Below are positions 53,755 to 64,000 of a stretch of DNA of 64,000 nt, in pieces (the stretch's first letter is position 1; every line of letters starts with the position of its first letter). Source of the stretch: Pelobates cultripes (taxonomy: Eukaryota > Chordata > Amphibia > Anura > Pelobatidae); NCBI GenBank assembly GCA_933207985.1, contig OW240920.1, positions 129,646,670 to 129,710,669 on the forward strand, given 5' to 3'. Below the pieces are notes generated by a model. It made no database searches. It was not told where the DNA came from and worked only from the letters and a program-made list of their open reading frames with translations. Position numbers and translations under genes: made by a program.

Positions 53755-54740
53755 CTTGAAGAGAAAAAAAGAAACATTAATAAAGCTACAGATTAAAAAA
53801 TTAAAAGCAACCTTTTAGCCTCATGATTAGTAAAACCTTTTATGTATTATATGGACGCTACATTAAAACATTGTTCATATTAGAACATTTTCTCTTACTA
53901 TGTTAACATTATCATAATTCTAACTCTGTGATACATATCTAGTAACACATCAGCAATGTTCTATGTTGAAGCACCATTCATAAGCAAAAGTCTGACACAA
54001 AGGATTCTGGGAGGTTCAAACTTCTTTTGCACTATCTACTAAACTAACTTGTAAACATAGCTTAACAGTTAGATTTGAAATAGCAAGTTGGGTATGTAAC
54101 TGTTTGGAACATGGACAATTTAAATATTAGCAATTTTTACAGGAAATATTTTAGGTCTTTGCTATATAATGTTCTCTACTATTTGGTGATCCTTTTAACA
54201 TGACCAGTTGACAGTATTAATAGACACAACAGTTTTACACAGCGTTGCAGATAACATGTTAATATATACGCTAACTATGGTCCATAGGCTCTAGTCCTTT
54301 AAGCTTTGTAGACACCTTTGGCTACAGAAACAATATCCTAGAGTCTGGATGGTTCTACTGTTGCTTCTCAGAACAGTTGTTCTTCGTCTCCTTAACTTAC
54401 TCTCCCTTGATATCTTTTTATCTTTTAATTTGTTTCGTCTTTTTTATTTTAGCGGTACAGTTGACCTACTTTTTTATTATGCTTCAAAATGTGGGATCTA
54501 TTTTTGCTTCATTTAGTCATTACTATAAGTATGTATGTCTATATTCATGCATTTTATAAATAAAGAATTGCGAAGGAAGATTAACAGTCGCAGAGATATT
54601 TCCTTTGCTTTCCAAAAGAAAGCATAGACTCTGTAATTTGCTATTTGATTCATATTTAGAACACAGTGAAGTCAATAAAGGGAAAGACATTGACTCTATG
54701 GAGAAAACTGCTTGTAAAAATAAGGCCTAGTAAATAAGAA
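53755..54740. other. DCN 5' flank or first intron; no exon 1 recognised
   Basis: A polypyrimidine-AG acceptor next to exon 2 (53757-53770 on the minus strand) shows that at least one upstream non-coding exon exists. I could not identify it here or further up to 64000. Confidence 0.5.
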
Positions 54741-55305
54741 TTAAAGGAACACTACAGACATGTATTCCTGACACGTGGTGTTAAAACCACAATTTAGCCC
54801 CCCTGGCATCTCTAAATGTAATCAAATCTTACTTTTCTTCAAGTCTGCAGCTGCTGGCTCTGCCCCTGATCTGCCAGCTTGTCTGACATCATTGATTCTC
54901 TGAGCCAATCACAATGCTTTCCTATAGGATTGGCACAGACTGTCAAGGAGGCAGTTCAGAGGCAGAGCCAAAAGAAGCCAAATGCAGCCCTAGCCCTGGC
55001 CAACCAGCATCTCCTCATAGAAATACATTGAATCAATGCATTTCTATAGGGAAAGTTCAGTGTCTTCATGCAGAGGGTGGAGACACTCAATGTTAGTGCT
55101 GTTCACTGTGCAGCACTGCCCCAAGAAGCACCTCTAGCAGTCATATGAGGAGTGGCTAGTGAAGTTATTCCTAAATTGCAATGTAAACACTGCATTTTCT
55201 CTGAAAAGACAATGTTTACTGCAAAAAGCCTGAAGGGAGTGATTCTACTCACCAGAACAAATACAATAAGCTGTAGTTGTTCTGGTGACTATAGTGTCCC
55301 TTTAA
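54741..55305. mobile_element. TTAA element (565 bp), sister of 50964-52626
   Basis: TTAAAGGAACACTACAGACA ... TGACTATAGTGTCCCTTTAA with TTAA at 54741-54744 and 55302-55305. Confidence 0.87.
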
Positions 55306-56544
55306 CAGATATCAAAACCTTTGAGGAAAATTTAAAATAAAATCACTAAATCTCATACAAACATTAAAAAGTACAAATATGTGATTATATTAAAAATCTA
55401 TTTAATAGATCTTTGTGGAATGATTCTTAAAAATTATTATGCAATTCTTTATAAAAAGTAGAAAACCTTAGGTGGAAAAGCTTGTCATACCAAGAGACAT
55501 TGTTGATAAGATCATTAACAATTTTCCACAATGATGACAATTTTGTACATGCCCACCAGATATGTGTCATTGTACATGCTTGACATCACCGAGAATTTTG
55601 TGAGTGGGAGATGGATATATGAACTCTCTGTGAGAAAATGCAAGCTGAGAACACTATCATTTATCTCCAATATATTTAAGAAAATTAACCACAAAATATG
55701 TACATGAATAAAGTGTTGTAATGCGTTTATTTAAATTATAATAATTAATAATTTTAATAAAATAACACGTTAAAGAGAAAAGGTTTGAAAAGATATTCAA
55801 ATGCTTCTAATTTGGCGAAGTAATTAAGAAAAAAAAAAACGGAAATAGCTTAGCTGAGTCCAAGTAATGTGTGTGTGTAACTGTCGAAAACAAATAGTGT
55901 ACTTGTTGTGACCCCACCGTCACAACCAAAAGCCATCTGACCTGTCATGACCTGGAAGTGAAGATGTGCACCCAAAATGTGTTTGTTTTTAGTCCGACAT
56001 GTTTGTGCTTGTACAATTACCCTTTCTGCCCTGCTTTACAGTTGAATTGACAGCTACCACAATATAACAAAAGGTAATTATGGCAATGTTATGTATGGTA
56101 ATGATAACTATTACCATTGCAACAAAAAAAACAACAAATGCTATCAATGACAATAGAAAAAATAGTTATGCTAAATAAAGCTTTAAAAAAAAATTACAAA
56201 AGGGAAACTATTTTCTCAATTTTTCCTTTTAACATATTTTTCCATTTATAATGACAGTTATGACAGTTATGCTTATACAATAATTGAGCACAATTTCAAG
56301 GTGTGAATATTCCCATAAAAGGTATTAAATTTGCCTTTTTGTTTAATTACTTTGGAAATATAAGCATTTTATAGCAAACATACAGCAGTCATTAGTTATC
56401 CCAGTCAGTGCATTTTGTTTTTTCTGACCATGACGGGGATTTCAAATGTATTGTGATTTAGTGAGTAAAACTTCTGTTTCATATTCTATCACTTCTACCC
56501 TTCTCTGCTCTCACTAAAATTGCATAACCATTACATATAGTTGT
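55306..56544. other. No gene recognised
   Basis: AT-rich. 55455-55620 contains ccacaatgatgacaattttg and tgcccaccagatatgtgtca, perhaps an old retroelement piece related to that near 3390-3470. Confidence 0.4.
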
Positions 56545-56705
56545 ACAATATATACATATATATAGCATGTAAGCTCGTTGAGCAGAGCCCTCAACCCCTC
56601 TGTTCCTGTGCGTCCAACTTGTCTGGTTACAATTACGTGTCTGTTAGTCCACCCACTGTGCAGCGCTAGGGAATTTGCTGGCGATATATATATAATAAAA
56701 TAATA
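56545..56705 (+). repeat. Dispersed repeat S, plus copy
   Basis: catgtaagctcgttgagcag ... tccaacttgtctggttacaa ... gtgcagcgctagggaatttg, then an ATATAT tail. Reverse complement of 40919-41057. Confidence 0.7.
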
Positions 56706-56737
56706 ATACAATTAGAGAAGGGTGAATAGCTAAATTA

Positions 56738-56912
56738 TCAGGGTTATTTACTAAAGTAAAAATTCAAGTTGAAATCACATTACATTTCAAATCTAATCTC
56801 AAAATACTTAAACTGGAAATACTCTCTAACTCAGGTATGCTTTCAATTCAGCAACTCTGACTTAAATTTGAAATTCACTTTGAATTCTAACTTTATTGAA
56901 TAACCCTTTAAG
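56738..56912. mobile_element. Palindromic element P, copy with both ends
   Basis: cagggttatttactaaagta ... aactttattgaataaccctt, with aaattcaagttgaaatcaca and the inverted gaaattcactttgaattc. Confidence 0.75.
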
Positions 56913-56924
56913 TGTAGAAAACCA

Positions 56925-57255
56925 CACCTCTTTATCCTGCGACTGGGTGCCTCCATCTTAGTTCCATGTCAATCATCATTACATGCTCATTCCTTTGCAC
57001 CTGGCAGTCAGCACAGAGAATGCATACAGAGCAGAGGAAGATTGAAACAATGTTTCTATTTCTCCTATTTATTAGCATAATTTGCCCTGTGTGTGCCTTG
57101 TCTGAGCTGAATTATGACATCATTTGATAAACCTTTAATATAAATTTAAATGAAAACGGCGCATTCCATAAAAAAAAAGATTGACACAAGTCATAGGTAA
57201 TTTTCAGTTTTTTATTCAATGGTGTAAATTACAGAGAAGTGACCGTCCCCCCTTA
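56925..57255. mobile_element. TTAA element, third family (right part)
   Basis: Shares gattgaaacaatgtt, ttatgacatcatttg, caagtcataggtaattttca and gagaagtgaccgtcccccct with 19200-19422. The left end is lost. Confidence 0.7.
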
Positions 57256-58399
57256 AAAAAATATGCCAAGCTATGAGCAACAAGCATTTTATCATGACGA
57301 ATAAGATAACTGGTACTTTGTAGGAGCTGATTATATGAACTATATTTATATTTAACTTTCTTCCATTTAGCAATTTCTGTTCTGTACTTGTAGTGAAGAA
57401 AGTGAAAAAATTAATTACACACTACAGAGAAGAATGACTTATAGGTTTTCAAAAATCAAGAGAGAAAGCAGAGGGGGATGGGGTAAAAACCATCTTCTTT
57501 AACTTTTGATACATTCTGCGGCGTGACCCCTACACAAAATGACCATGGCTTATGTGAATGTCCAGCAAAAATAGCAACAAAATTATAGCCTCAATCTATC
57601 TTCTGTCTTCACAATTACAGGCAAAAAATAGCAAGTGAATAACTGCTTGCAATGAATTGAAGCAATAGTGTTAACTCTTGATAAGATATGTAAAACCCTG
57701 GACCAATTTCACATCTAATTGTTTAGATACACCTGTGATGTAGCACACCTCTCATCAGGCAATTGGATACATTTCACAACAAACAACCATTGGCAAGGTA
57801 TTACTGTTTAATTTACAATAGATCTGTAGAAACGTTGATTTTTCCAAATCTTCTAGAACACAGTAAAAAAAAAGGCAAATCTGCAGATAAAAAAAAAAAA
57901 AAATGTATAGGTTTTTTTATGCGTTTTGGCATTTTTAGTCCCTGATGAAGTCAAAGTAATACGGGCGAAATGCGTAGGTCTGTTCTTCGTCTGTGCTGTA
58001 TCTTCACTGACGGGAAAAGGACATGTAGTATCGGCAGGTTGTTTTTGATGTTCTGTGATTTTATTTATTTTCTAAGTGCCTCTTGTTCATCAAAGTGTGC
58101 TGTTATGTGCTACATGTGGGATTTTAACTGTGAATGTCATAATACTGTTATCTTTTACTGCAATAAAACACACATATTTTTATGCTCTGATACTGTGATA
58201 TCCCACGAGTGCAACTGACATAGAGTGCACACGCAGCTTATAGTGTAAAAATCTCCATACCAGAGCTTATCTATAAAACACTTTGAATCCACTGCTTCTC
58301 TCTGGACGTGCACCCAGTGTCTGGGATCAACATACTTTGCATTGCTACCTTTGGACATAACATTGATTCAATTATTAAATCTATTTTAGTCGGAAGCCC
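57256..58399. other. No gene; possible retroelement-related sequence
   Basis: 57940-57985 reads cctgatgaagtcaaagtaat + acgggcgaaatgcgtaggtc, a phrase type (gatgaag...gaaatgcgt) common in dispersed amphibian repeats. I cannot assign it. Confidence 0.4.
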
Positions 58400-59226
58400 A
58401 AAGTGGTTGTCTGAATGACGGACACAAGGGGTGTGGTCACTGCGTAAGGCATGTCATGTCTACAAATGCTCGCAGTTTAGGGAATAAGATCCATGAACTT
58501 GTGGCAATAATGGCAACTGATAGTGTAAATTTAGTCGCTGTTACTGAGACATGGTATAATGAGAAAAATGAATGACTGGGACATAGCAATACCAGGGTAC
58601 TCTTTATATAGAAAAGACAGGGAAGGCAAGAAAGGGGGAGGGGTGGCCCTGTATGTGAAGGATAGCATATAATCTGGCCTAATAAAAGTTAGTGAGGCGA
58701 ACATAGAGTCCGTTTGGGTTACGTTAGAATTTGGTAATCACACAGTAACTCGTGTAGGTGTGATTTATAGGCCCCCAGGACAAATTGAAGAGTTAGATAA
58801 TCTACTAGTTGAGGAAATAGCTAAAATCACAATGAATGGGGAAGTTATCATCATGGGTGACTTTATTCTTCCTGATGTGAATTTTAAAACAAAATTAGCT
58901 ACTTGTGCCAGGAGCACACATATTCTAAACTCCCTACTGGGATTGTCTCTAAAACAAGTTGTTGAGGAGCCAACTCGTAAAGAGGCCATACTAGATTTAG
59001 TGTTAACAAATGGAGATTTGGTATCAGATATTACTGTAGGTGAAAGTTTAGGATCCAGTGATCATCAGTCAGTGTGGTTTAATATAAGAACAGTGACTGA
59101 GTCACACCACACAAAAACAAAAGTTTTAGACTTTAGAAAAGCAGACTTTTCTAAAATTAGAATATGGGTAGAGGAGTCATTATCAGACTGGAGCAATTTA
59201 AATGGAGTCCAAGAGAAATGGGATTA

Positions 59227-60044
59227 CAGTATATACTCGAGTATAAGTCTAGTTTTTCAGCACATTTTTTGTGCTTAAAAACCCCCACTCGACTTATACT
59301 CGAGTCACTGTCTGTATTATGGCAACTTAGAGAGCCGCGGCCGTCAGAGCCGTGGCAACGATCCGCGCGGCAACCAGACCGCAATACTTACTGTGGAGCT
59401 GACCGGAACGGAGGAGAAGGGAGCTGACAGGAGCTGCAGGAAAGGTAAGTAAATGCTTCCTGCCGGCCCCCCACTTCACAGCCCATGCCACTGGACCACC
59501 AGGGATTAAGATAGCCCCCCTCCCTGACCAGTTAACAAGCAGGGAGGGGGGACAAAAAAAATTTAAAATAATAAAAAAATAATAATATTAAAATAAAAAA
59601 ATTAAAATAATAAAAATGCCCTCCCCCCACCCAGTTCACACACACTACACAAACACACACTCTGCATTATATACACACTCTGCATTATATACACAGAGTG
59701 TGTGTATATAATGCAGAGTGTGTGTTTGTATGAGTGTGTGTGTGTATATAATGCAGAATGTGTGTTTGTATGAGTGTGTGTGTGTATATAATGCAGAGTG
59801 TGTGTTTGTATGAGTGTGTGTGTATATATAATGCAGAGTGTGTGTTTGTATGAGTGTGGGTATATCTAATGCAGAGTGTGTGTTTGTATGAGTGTGTGTG
59901 TATATAATTATAAAAATCACAGAATTTCATAACCCCAAGTTTTACCCTCGACTTATCCACGAGGCATAGCATATTTCACAATTGTTGGTCACAAAACTGC
60001 ACTCGACTTATACATGAGATCGACTTATACACGAGTATATACGG
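59227..60044. mobile_element. TA-flanked non-autonomous DNA transposon C (818 bp) inside the LINE
   Basis: Ends CAGTATATACTCGAGTATAA and TTATACACGAGTATATACGG form 23 bp inverted repeats with two mismatches, flanked by TA (59225-59226 and 60045-60046). Removing the element and one TA restores the LINE reading frame, which reads WDYLKVALLKAT across the join. The interior has ccactggaccaccagggat (59488-59506), gcaggaaaggtaagtaaatg (59435-59454), gggaggggggac and a GTGTATATAATGCAGA minisatellite (59690-59910). Tc1/mariner-type target choice; the family is not identified. Confidence 0.9.
59690..59910. repeat. Minisatellite inside element C
   Basis: Five to six units of about 37 bp: tgtgtgtatataatgcagag + tgtgtgtttgtatgag. 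Confidence 0.92.
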
Positions 60045-62061
60045 TATTTAAAAGTTGCACTATTGAAGGCAACAGAAAATTGCATTAGGCTTGTCAGTAA
60101 AAGCAAAAAATTCAAGAAACCACTGTGGTACTCTGCAGATGTGGCCAAAATAGTTAAAAACAAAAAGTTAGCATTTAGTAATTATAAAAAAAAACAGAGT
60201 AAGGAAGACAAAAATGATCTATAAGATTAGGCAGAAAGAGGCTAAGCAAGTTATAATAGCTTCCAAATCACACACAGAAGAGAAAATAGCACAGTCAGTA
60301 AAAAAGGGGGACAAAACTTTTTTTAGATACATAAATGAGAAAAGAAAAGTAAAACAAGGATTAGATGGATTAAAAACAAAAGAAGGAAGGTATGTAGAAG
60401 AGAATAAAGGTCTAGCTGACTGCCTCAATGAATATTTTTGTTCTGTATTTACAGATGAAAATGAAGGAAAGTTTACAGAGGAAGAGGTTCTATTTCAACT
60501 GTCAAAAGTAAAGACAAATAAGTCAATGGTACCGGATGGAATACACCCAAAGCTATTAAAAGAGCTTAGTGGTGTACTAGCAAAACCATTAACAGATTTA
60601 TTTAAACAATCATTGTTAACAGGAGTAGTCCCAGAAGATTGGAAGTTAGCGAATGTTGTGCCCATTTACAAGAAAGGTAATAGGGAGGAGTTGGGCAACT
60701 ATAGGCCAGTAAGCCTTACTTCAGTAGTGGGGAAAGTGATGGAAACCATGTTAAAGGATAGGATTGTTGAACATCTAAAAACACATGGATTTCAAGATCA
60801 GAGACAACATGGGTTTACTACAGGGAGATCATGCCAAACTAATATTATTTATTTTTTTGATTGGGTAACTAAAATTATAAATCAGGGTGGTGCAGTAGAC
60901 ATTGCTTACCTAGATTTCACTAAGGCTTTTGACACTGTTGCACATAGAAGGCTTATCAATAAACTGCAATCTTTGATTCCAATATTGTTGAATGGATAAG
61001 GCAGTGGCTGAGTGACAGGCAACAGAGGGTTGTAGGCAATGGAATATATTCAAAGCTTGGACTTGTCACCAGTGGGGTACCTCAGGGATCTGTACTTGGA
61101 CCCATTCTCCTTAATATTTTTATTAGTGATATTGCAGAAGGTCTTGATGGTAAGGTATGTCTTTTTGCTGATGATACTAAGATATGTAACAGGGTTGATG
61201 TTCCAGGAGGGTAAGCCAAATGACAAATGATTTAGGTAAACTAGAAAAATGGTCAGAATTGTGGCAACTGACATTTAATGTGGATAAGTGCAAGATAATG
61301 CATCTTGGACGTAAAAACCCAAGGGCAGAGTACAGAATATTTGATAGAGTCCTAACCTCAACATCTGAGGAAAGGGATTTAGGGGTGATTATTTCTGATG
61401 ACTTAAAGGTAGGCAGACAATGTAATAGAGCAGCAGGACATGCTAGCAGAATGCTTGGTTGTATAGGAAGAGGTATTAGCAGTAGAAAGAGGGAAGTGCT
61501 CATGCCATTGTACAGAACACTGGTGAGACCTCACTTGGAGTATTGTACACAGTACTGGAGACCGTATCTTCAGAAGGATATTGATACCTTAGAGAGAGTT
61601 CAGAGAAGGGCTACTAAACTGATTCATGGATTGCGGGATAAAACTTACCAGGAAAGGTTAAAGGATCTTAACATGTATAGCTTGGAGGAAAGACGAGACA
61701 GGGGGGATATGATAGAAACATTTAAATATATAAAGGGAATCAACACAGTAAAGGAGGAGACTATATTTAAAAGAAGAAAAACTACCACAACAAGAGGACA
61801 TAGTCTTAAATTAGAGGGACAAAGGTTTAAAAATAATATCAGGAAGTATTACTTTACTGAGAGGGTAGTGGATGCATGGAATAGCCTTCCAGCTGAAGTA
61901 GTAGAGGTTAACACAGTAAAGGAGTTTAAGCATGCGTGGGATAGGCATAAGGCTATCCTAACTATAAGATAAGGCCAGGGACTAATGAAAGTATTTAGAA
62001 AATTGGGCAGACTAGATGGGCCGAATGGTTCTTATCTGCCGTCACATTCTATGTTTCTATG

Positions 62062-62901
62062 TAACACTGTAATTTCTCCAAAAATGTCACTATTTTCTAC
62101 TGTGACAAAGCAGGAGAAGAATCTAGCCCCCACGATCCTTTCATTAGGATAAAGTGATGTTGGTGCTTAGACTGTCCCTTTAAATGTAATTTTTGTAAAT
62201 TGTGTTGATATTTGCCCTTACCACAAAGCATTACATTTCAGATTGTTGCGAATGCCTCCTACATCTTGTTAAAACCTTAGGGATTTAAAGAATGCAGTAT
62301 AAGCAGAAAACGTCAATAAACTGTGTTTTTTTACATTTTGAAAAGCATGCAAGGCATTTATTTCTTTCAAATCGGCGCTTAGTGACTATTTTACCTGCAT
62401 CCTTTCCTGATAAACTGCTGGAATCTGATAAAACTCACATTGCGGCCTTTTTAATCTTCCGATGAATATTTGAAATTCCATGAAATATCTGTAGATCTGC
62501 ATCTTCTGCCCCACTTTGAACCTTCTATCTTTTATATGTCTGGATTCTCTTCATGCTAATATTTACCGCAACAGTAAAACAATTTAAGGGAATAAACACA
62601 AATTAACTGACTTACCTATGTGTGGAAATGGAAACAGGAAGCTGCTTCATTAAAAAGAATGTAACATTTACCCATGGCGAAGGACGAAAAGTTAGTTAGT
62701 TGGACCGTGGTCCTATTGGGGAGATCAAAAGATTCCTCCATTAAAAGAACACTCTTGTCCCCTTATAGGAACACTCAGTTGAAAAAATATTTACAGTATA
62801 TTTGTCGTGGCCTACTCGCAGAGGACCCAAGTGTCCCCGCCATGGACCCCCTTTTCCTCAGTAATTATAGCCCTGTGATGATTTCAGAGAATTATAGCTG
62901 T
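62062..62901. other. No gene recognised
   Basis: 62090-62185 has the look of a TTAA element right end (gcttagactgtccctttaaa). The open frame at 62674-62904 shows no motif. Confidence 0.4.
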
Positions 62902-63635
62902 TAAGGAGATTCACCCCAAGCACTTGCCAATACTTGGTGTAGGATGAAGTAGAACTGATTTTATTAAGAAAACACTTTTATACCTGGGTCCTCAACTGGA
63001 GGCCCCAAGGAGAACAATAAGGATTGCAACATACCTGGCTCCAAGGGGTCTGCACCTGAGCAGGTAATTGAGTTAGCGTCCAGATACTTCGACGCCAGTT
63101 AACATTTTTACAGAAAACCTGAGCTTCCCATGCCAACAGCCCCAAACAAATGGTGTCTCCTGAAAGCTCTCTTCAGTGCACCCACTATGTCCAAAAAGAG
63201 ATCGTACCATTGATGGTTGGACAAGTTAGCTGGAAGTAACATCCGGTGCAGAGTTCCATAACGCTGGGTGGAAAACTCCAGTCACGTAAAACAACGGTGC
63301 TTTCGGCAGGTACATTGATCTCTCTTAAACCCTGGGTACCGTTGGTTGCCTCACCACCTTCTCTATCTCCCCTCCAATAAGCGCTTTGCTAGGTGACTCT
63401 GGGACAAAGTTTTACCGGACCAAAGCTGGTCTGTGATCCGATCAGGAGTTCCATAGTGATTGGTGGTTGCTCCTGGTCAGGCGCACCGTGCCTCTGTGGC
63501 CTTTTTGTGGGTCTCTGATGCCCCTGGAAAGGGCGCTGGCCTGGGTGGAACGACCTGGAGGGGTAAATATGGTGGGAACAGCTTTTTTTTAGAGGGAGGT
63601 GGTGGTTGGGAGCCATGTACCGTTCCTGAGTGTCC

Positions 63636-63640
<5 letters not shown>
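62902..63640 (-). mobile_element. Possible LTR on the minus strand
   Basis: Read on the minus strand: aggtataaaagtg (62986-62974), then aataaaatc (62968-62960), then the end ctccttaaca near 62902. This TATA/poly(A)/CA layout is LTR-like. The 5' end and any target duplication are not established. Confidence 0.35.

Positions 63641-63670
<30 letters not shown>
63637..63670. repeat. (TA)n microsatellite
   Basis: About 17 TA dinucleotides. Confidence 0.95.
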
Positions 63671-63674
<4 letters not shown>

Positions 63675-64000
63675 TTTTACACTACTGGTAGATAAATTCC
63701 AATAGAAAACATGCATGTATAGGGAAATTAGCTTGTAATAGCTGCATATCTAGTGTCTGCTGTAAGTCTTCTCTTTTTTTTCCCAGCACACACTTTCGGT
63801 TTCAGTGGATTGACCAATCAGAGGGTTTTCATTTACACATTCTCAATGAGTTGTGTTGAGAAGATGACGACAGGCATCTATTGTCATGTGCTTGACATGC
63901 TACTGTCAGGAGGACAGGGACAGCATAGGGGGGTGTGCGGCCAGTGTCTCTCTGGTGCCAGCATGCTGTTCGAGCTGGTGTCAGACACCAAATTTGCAGA
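63671..64000. other. No feature recognised
   Basis: Mixed-composition sequence running to the window edge. Confidence 0.5.

Larger units (their letters stand above)
58440..61972 (+). pseudogene. CR1 ORF2 (endonuclease and reverse transcriptase), broken
   Basis: Endonuclease: TNARSLGNKIHEL near 58460, GVIYRPPG near 58757, MGDFILPD near 58853, SSDHQSVW near 59055. After the insertion, 60214-60999 carries PDGIHPKLLKELSG, YRPVSLTS, GFTTGRSCQTNI and the first catalytic motif YLDFTKAFD. A frameshift near 60985 leads to GVPQGSVLGPILLN (61074) and the catalytic FADD (61164-61175). After a second shift near 61195, the C-terminal half reads 61220-61972, ending DAWNSLPAEVVEVNTVKEFK. Stops at 58574 and 58670 break the endonuclease part. 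Confidence 0.9.
58400..62061 (+). mobile_element. CR1-type LINE, 5' truncated, interrupted once
   Basis: Endonuclease, reverse transcriptase and a 3' end reading ggccgaatggttcttatctg, then attctatgtttctatg, the CR1-type 3' terminal octamer repeat. Open frames of 172, 261 and 250 codons survive, so the copy is fairly young. It is split by element C at 59227-60044. Confidence 0.92.

Overview
The window is vertebrate nuclear DNA, most likely from a frog or toad (Anura). It holds one recognisable host gene, decorin (DCN), on the minus strand. Seven coding exons lie between 53739 (start codon) and 22266 (stop codon). They join in frame with GT-AG introns to give 364 codons. The anuran assignment is an inference from the repeat content: many TTAA-flanked elements beginning TTAAAGGGACACTATAG, CR1 LINEs, Gmr1-like Ty3/gypsy LTRs and Tc1 elements. 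No species can be named from sequence alone.

Layout. 1-9060: minisatellites, a solo LTR with a TTAA element inside it, a LINE fragment, a possible hAT-like element with a microsatellite core, and a 38-39 bp minisatellite. 9061-13505: a decayed Gmr1-like LTR retrotransposon. Its integrase zinc finger lies upstream of reverse transcriptase, the reverse of the usual Ty3/gypsy order. 13506-22085: C-rich minisatellite, a hAT element with perfect 8 bp target-site duplications, and many TTAA elements. 22086-53754: DCN, with introns of about 0.7 to 16 kb that are crowded with transposons. Notable insertions are a Tc1 element (31268-32798), hAT elements (30594-31149, 33137-34409, 43662-45115), a solo LTR split by a 2.7 kb hAT (40025-43590) and a four-layer nest (50848-52675). 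53755-64000: DCN upstream flank or 5' untranslated intron, where I found no exon 1, then a fairly young CR1 LINE (58400-62061) split by an 818 bp TA-flanked element.

The most unusual pattern is in the non-autonomous DNA transposons. Several families with different terminal repeats carry the same kind of interior: a GC-rich block with promoter-like motifs (an RFX X-box palindrome, TCTCGCGAGA, CRE- or ETS-like sites), the 19-mer ccactggaccaccagggat, a splice-donor-like AAGGTAAG, and then a CA-rich minisatellite. Two hAT families share this interior almost word for word, and a TA-flanked element shares part of it. The TTAA elements carry a similar GGTAAG.

I see no bacterial-type genes, CRISPR arrays, rRNAs or tRNAs. 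Most open reading frames here are chance frames or read through simple repeats. Repeat family names rest on terminal motifs, target-site duplications and peptide motifs read by eye; no database was searched.
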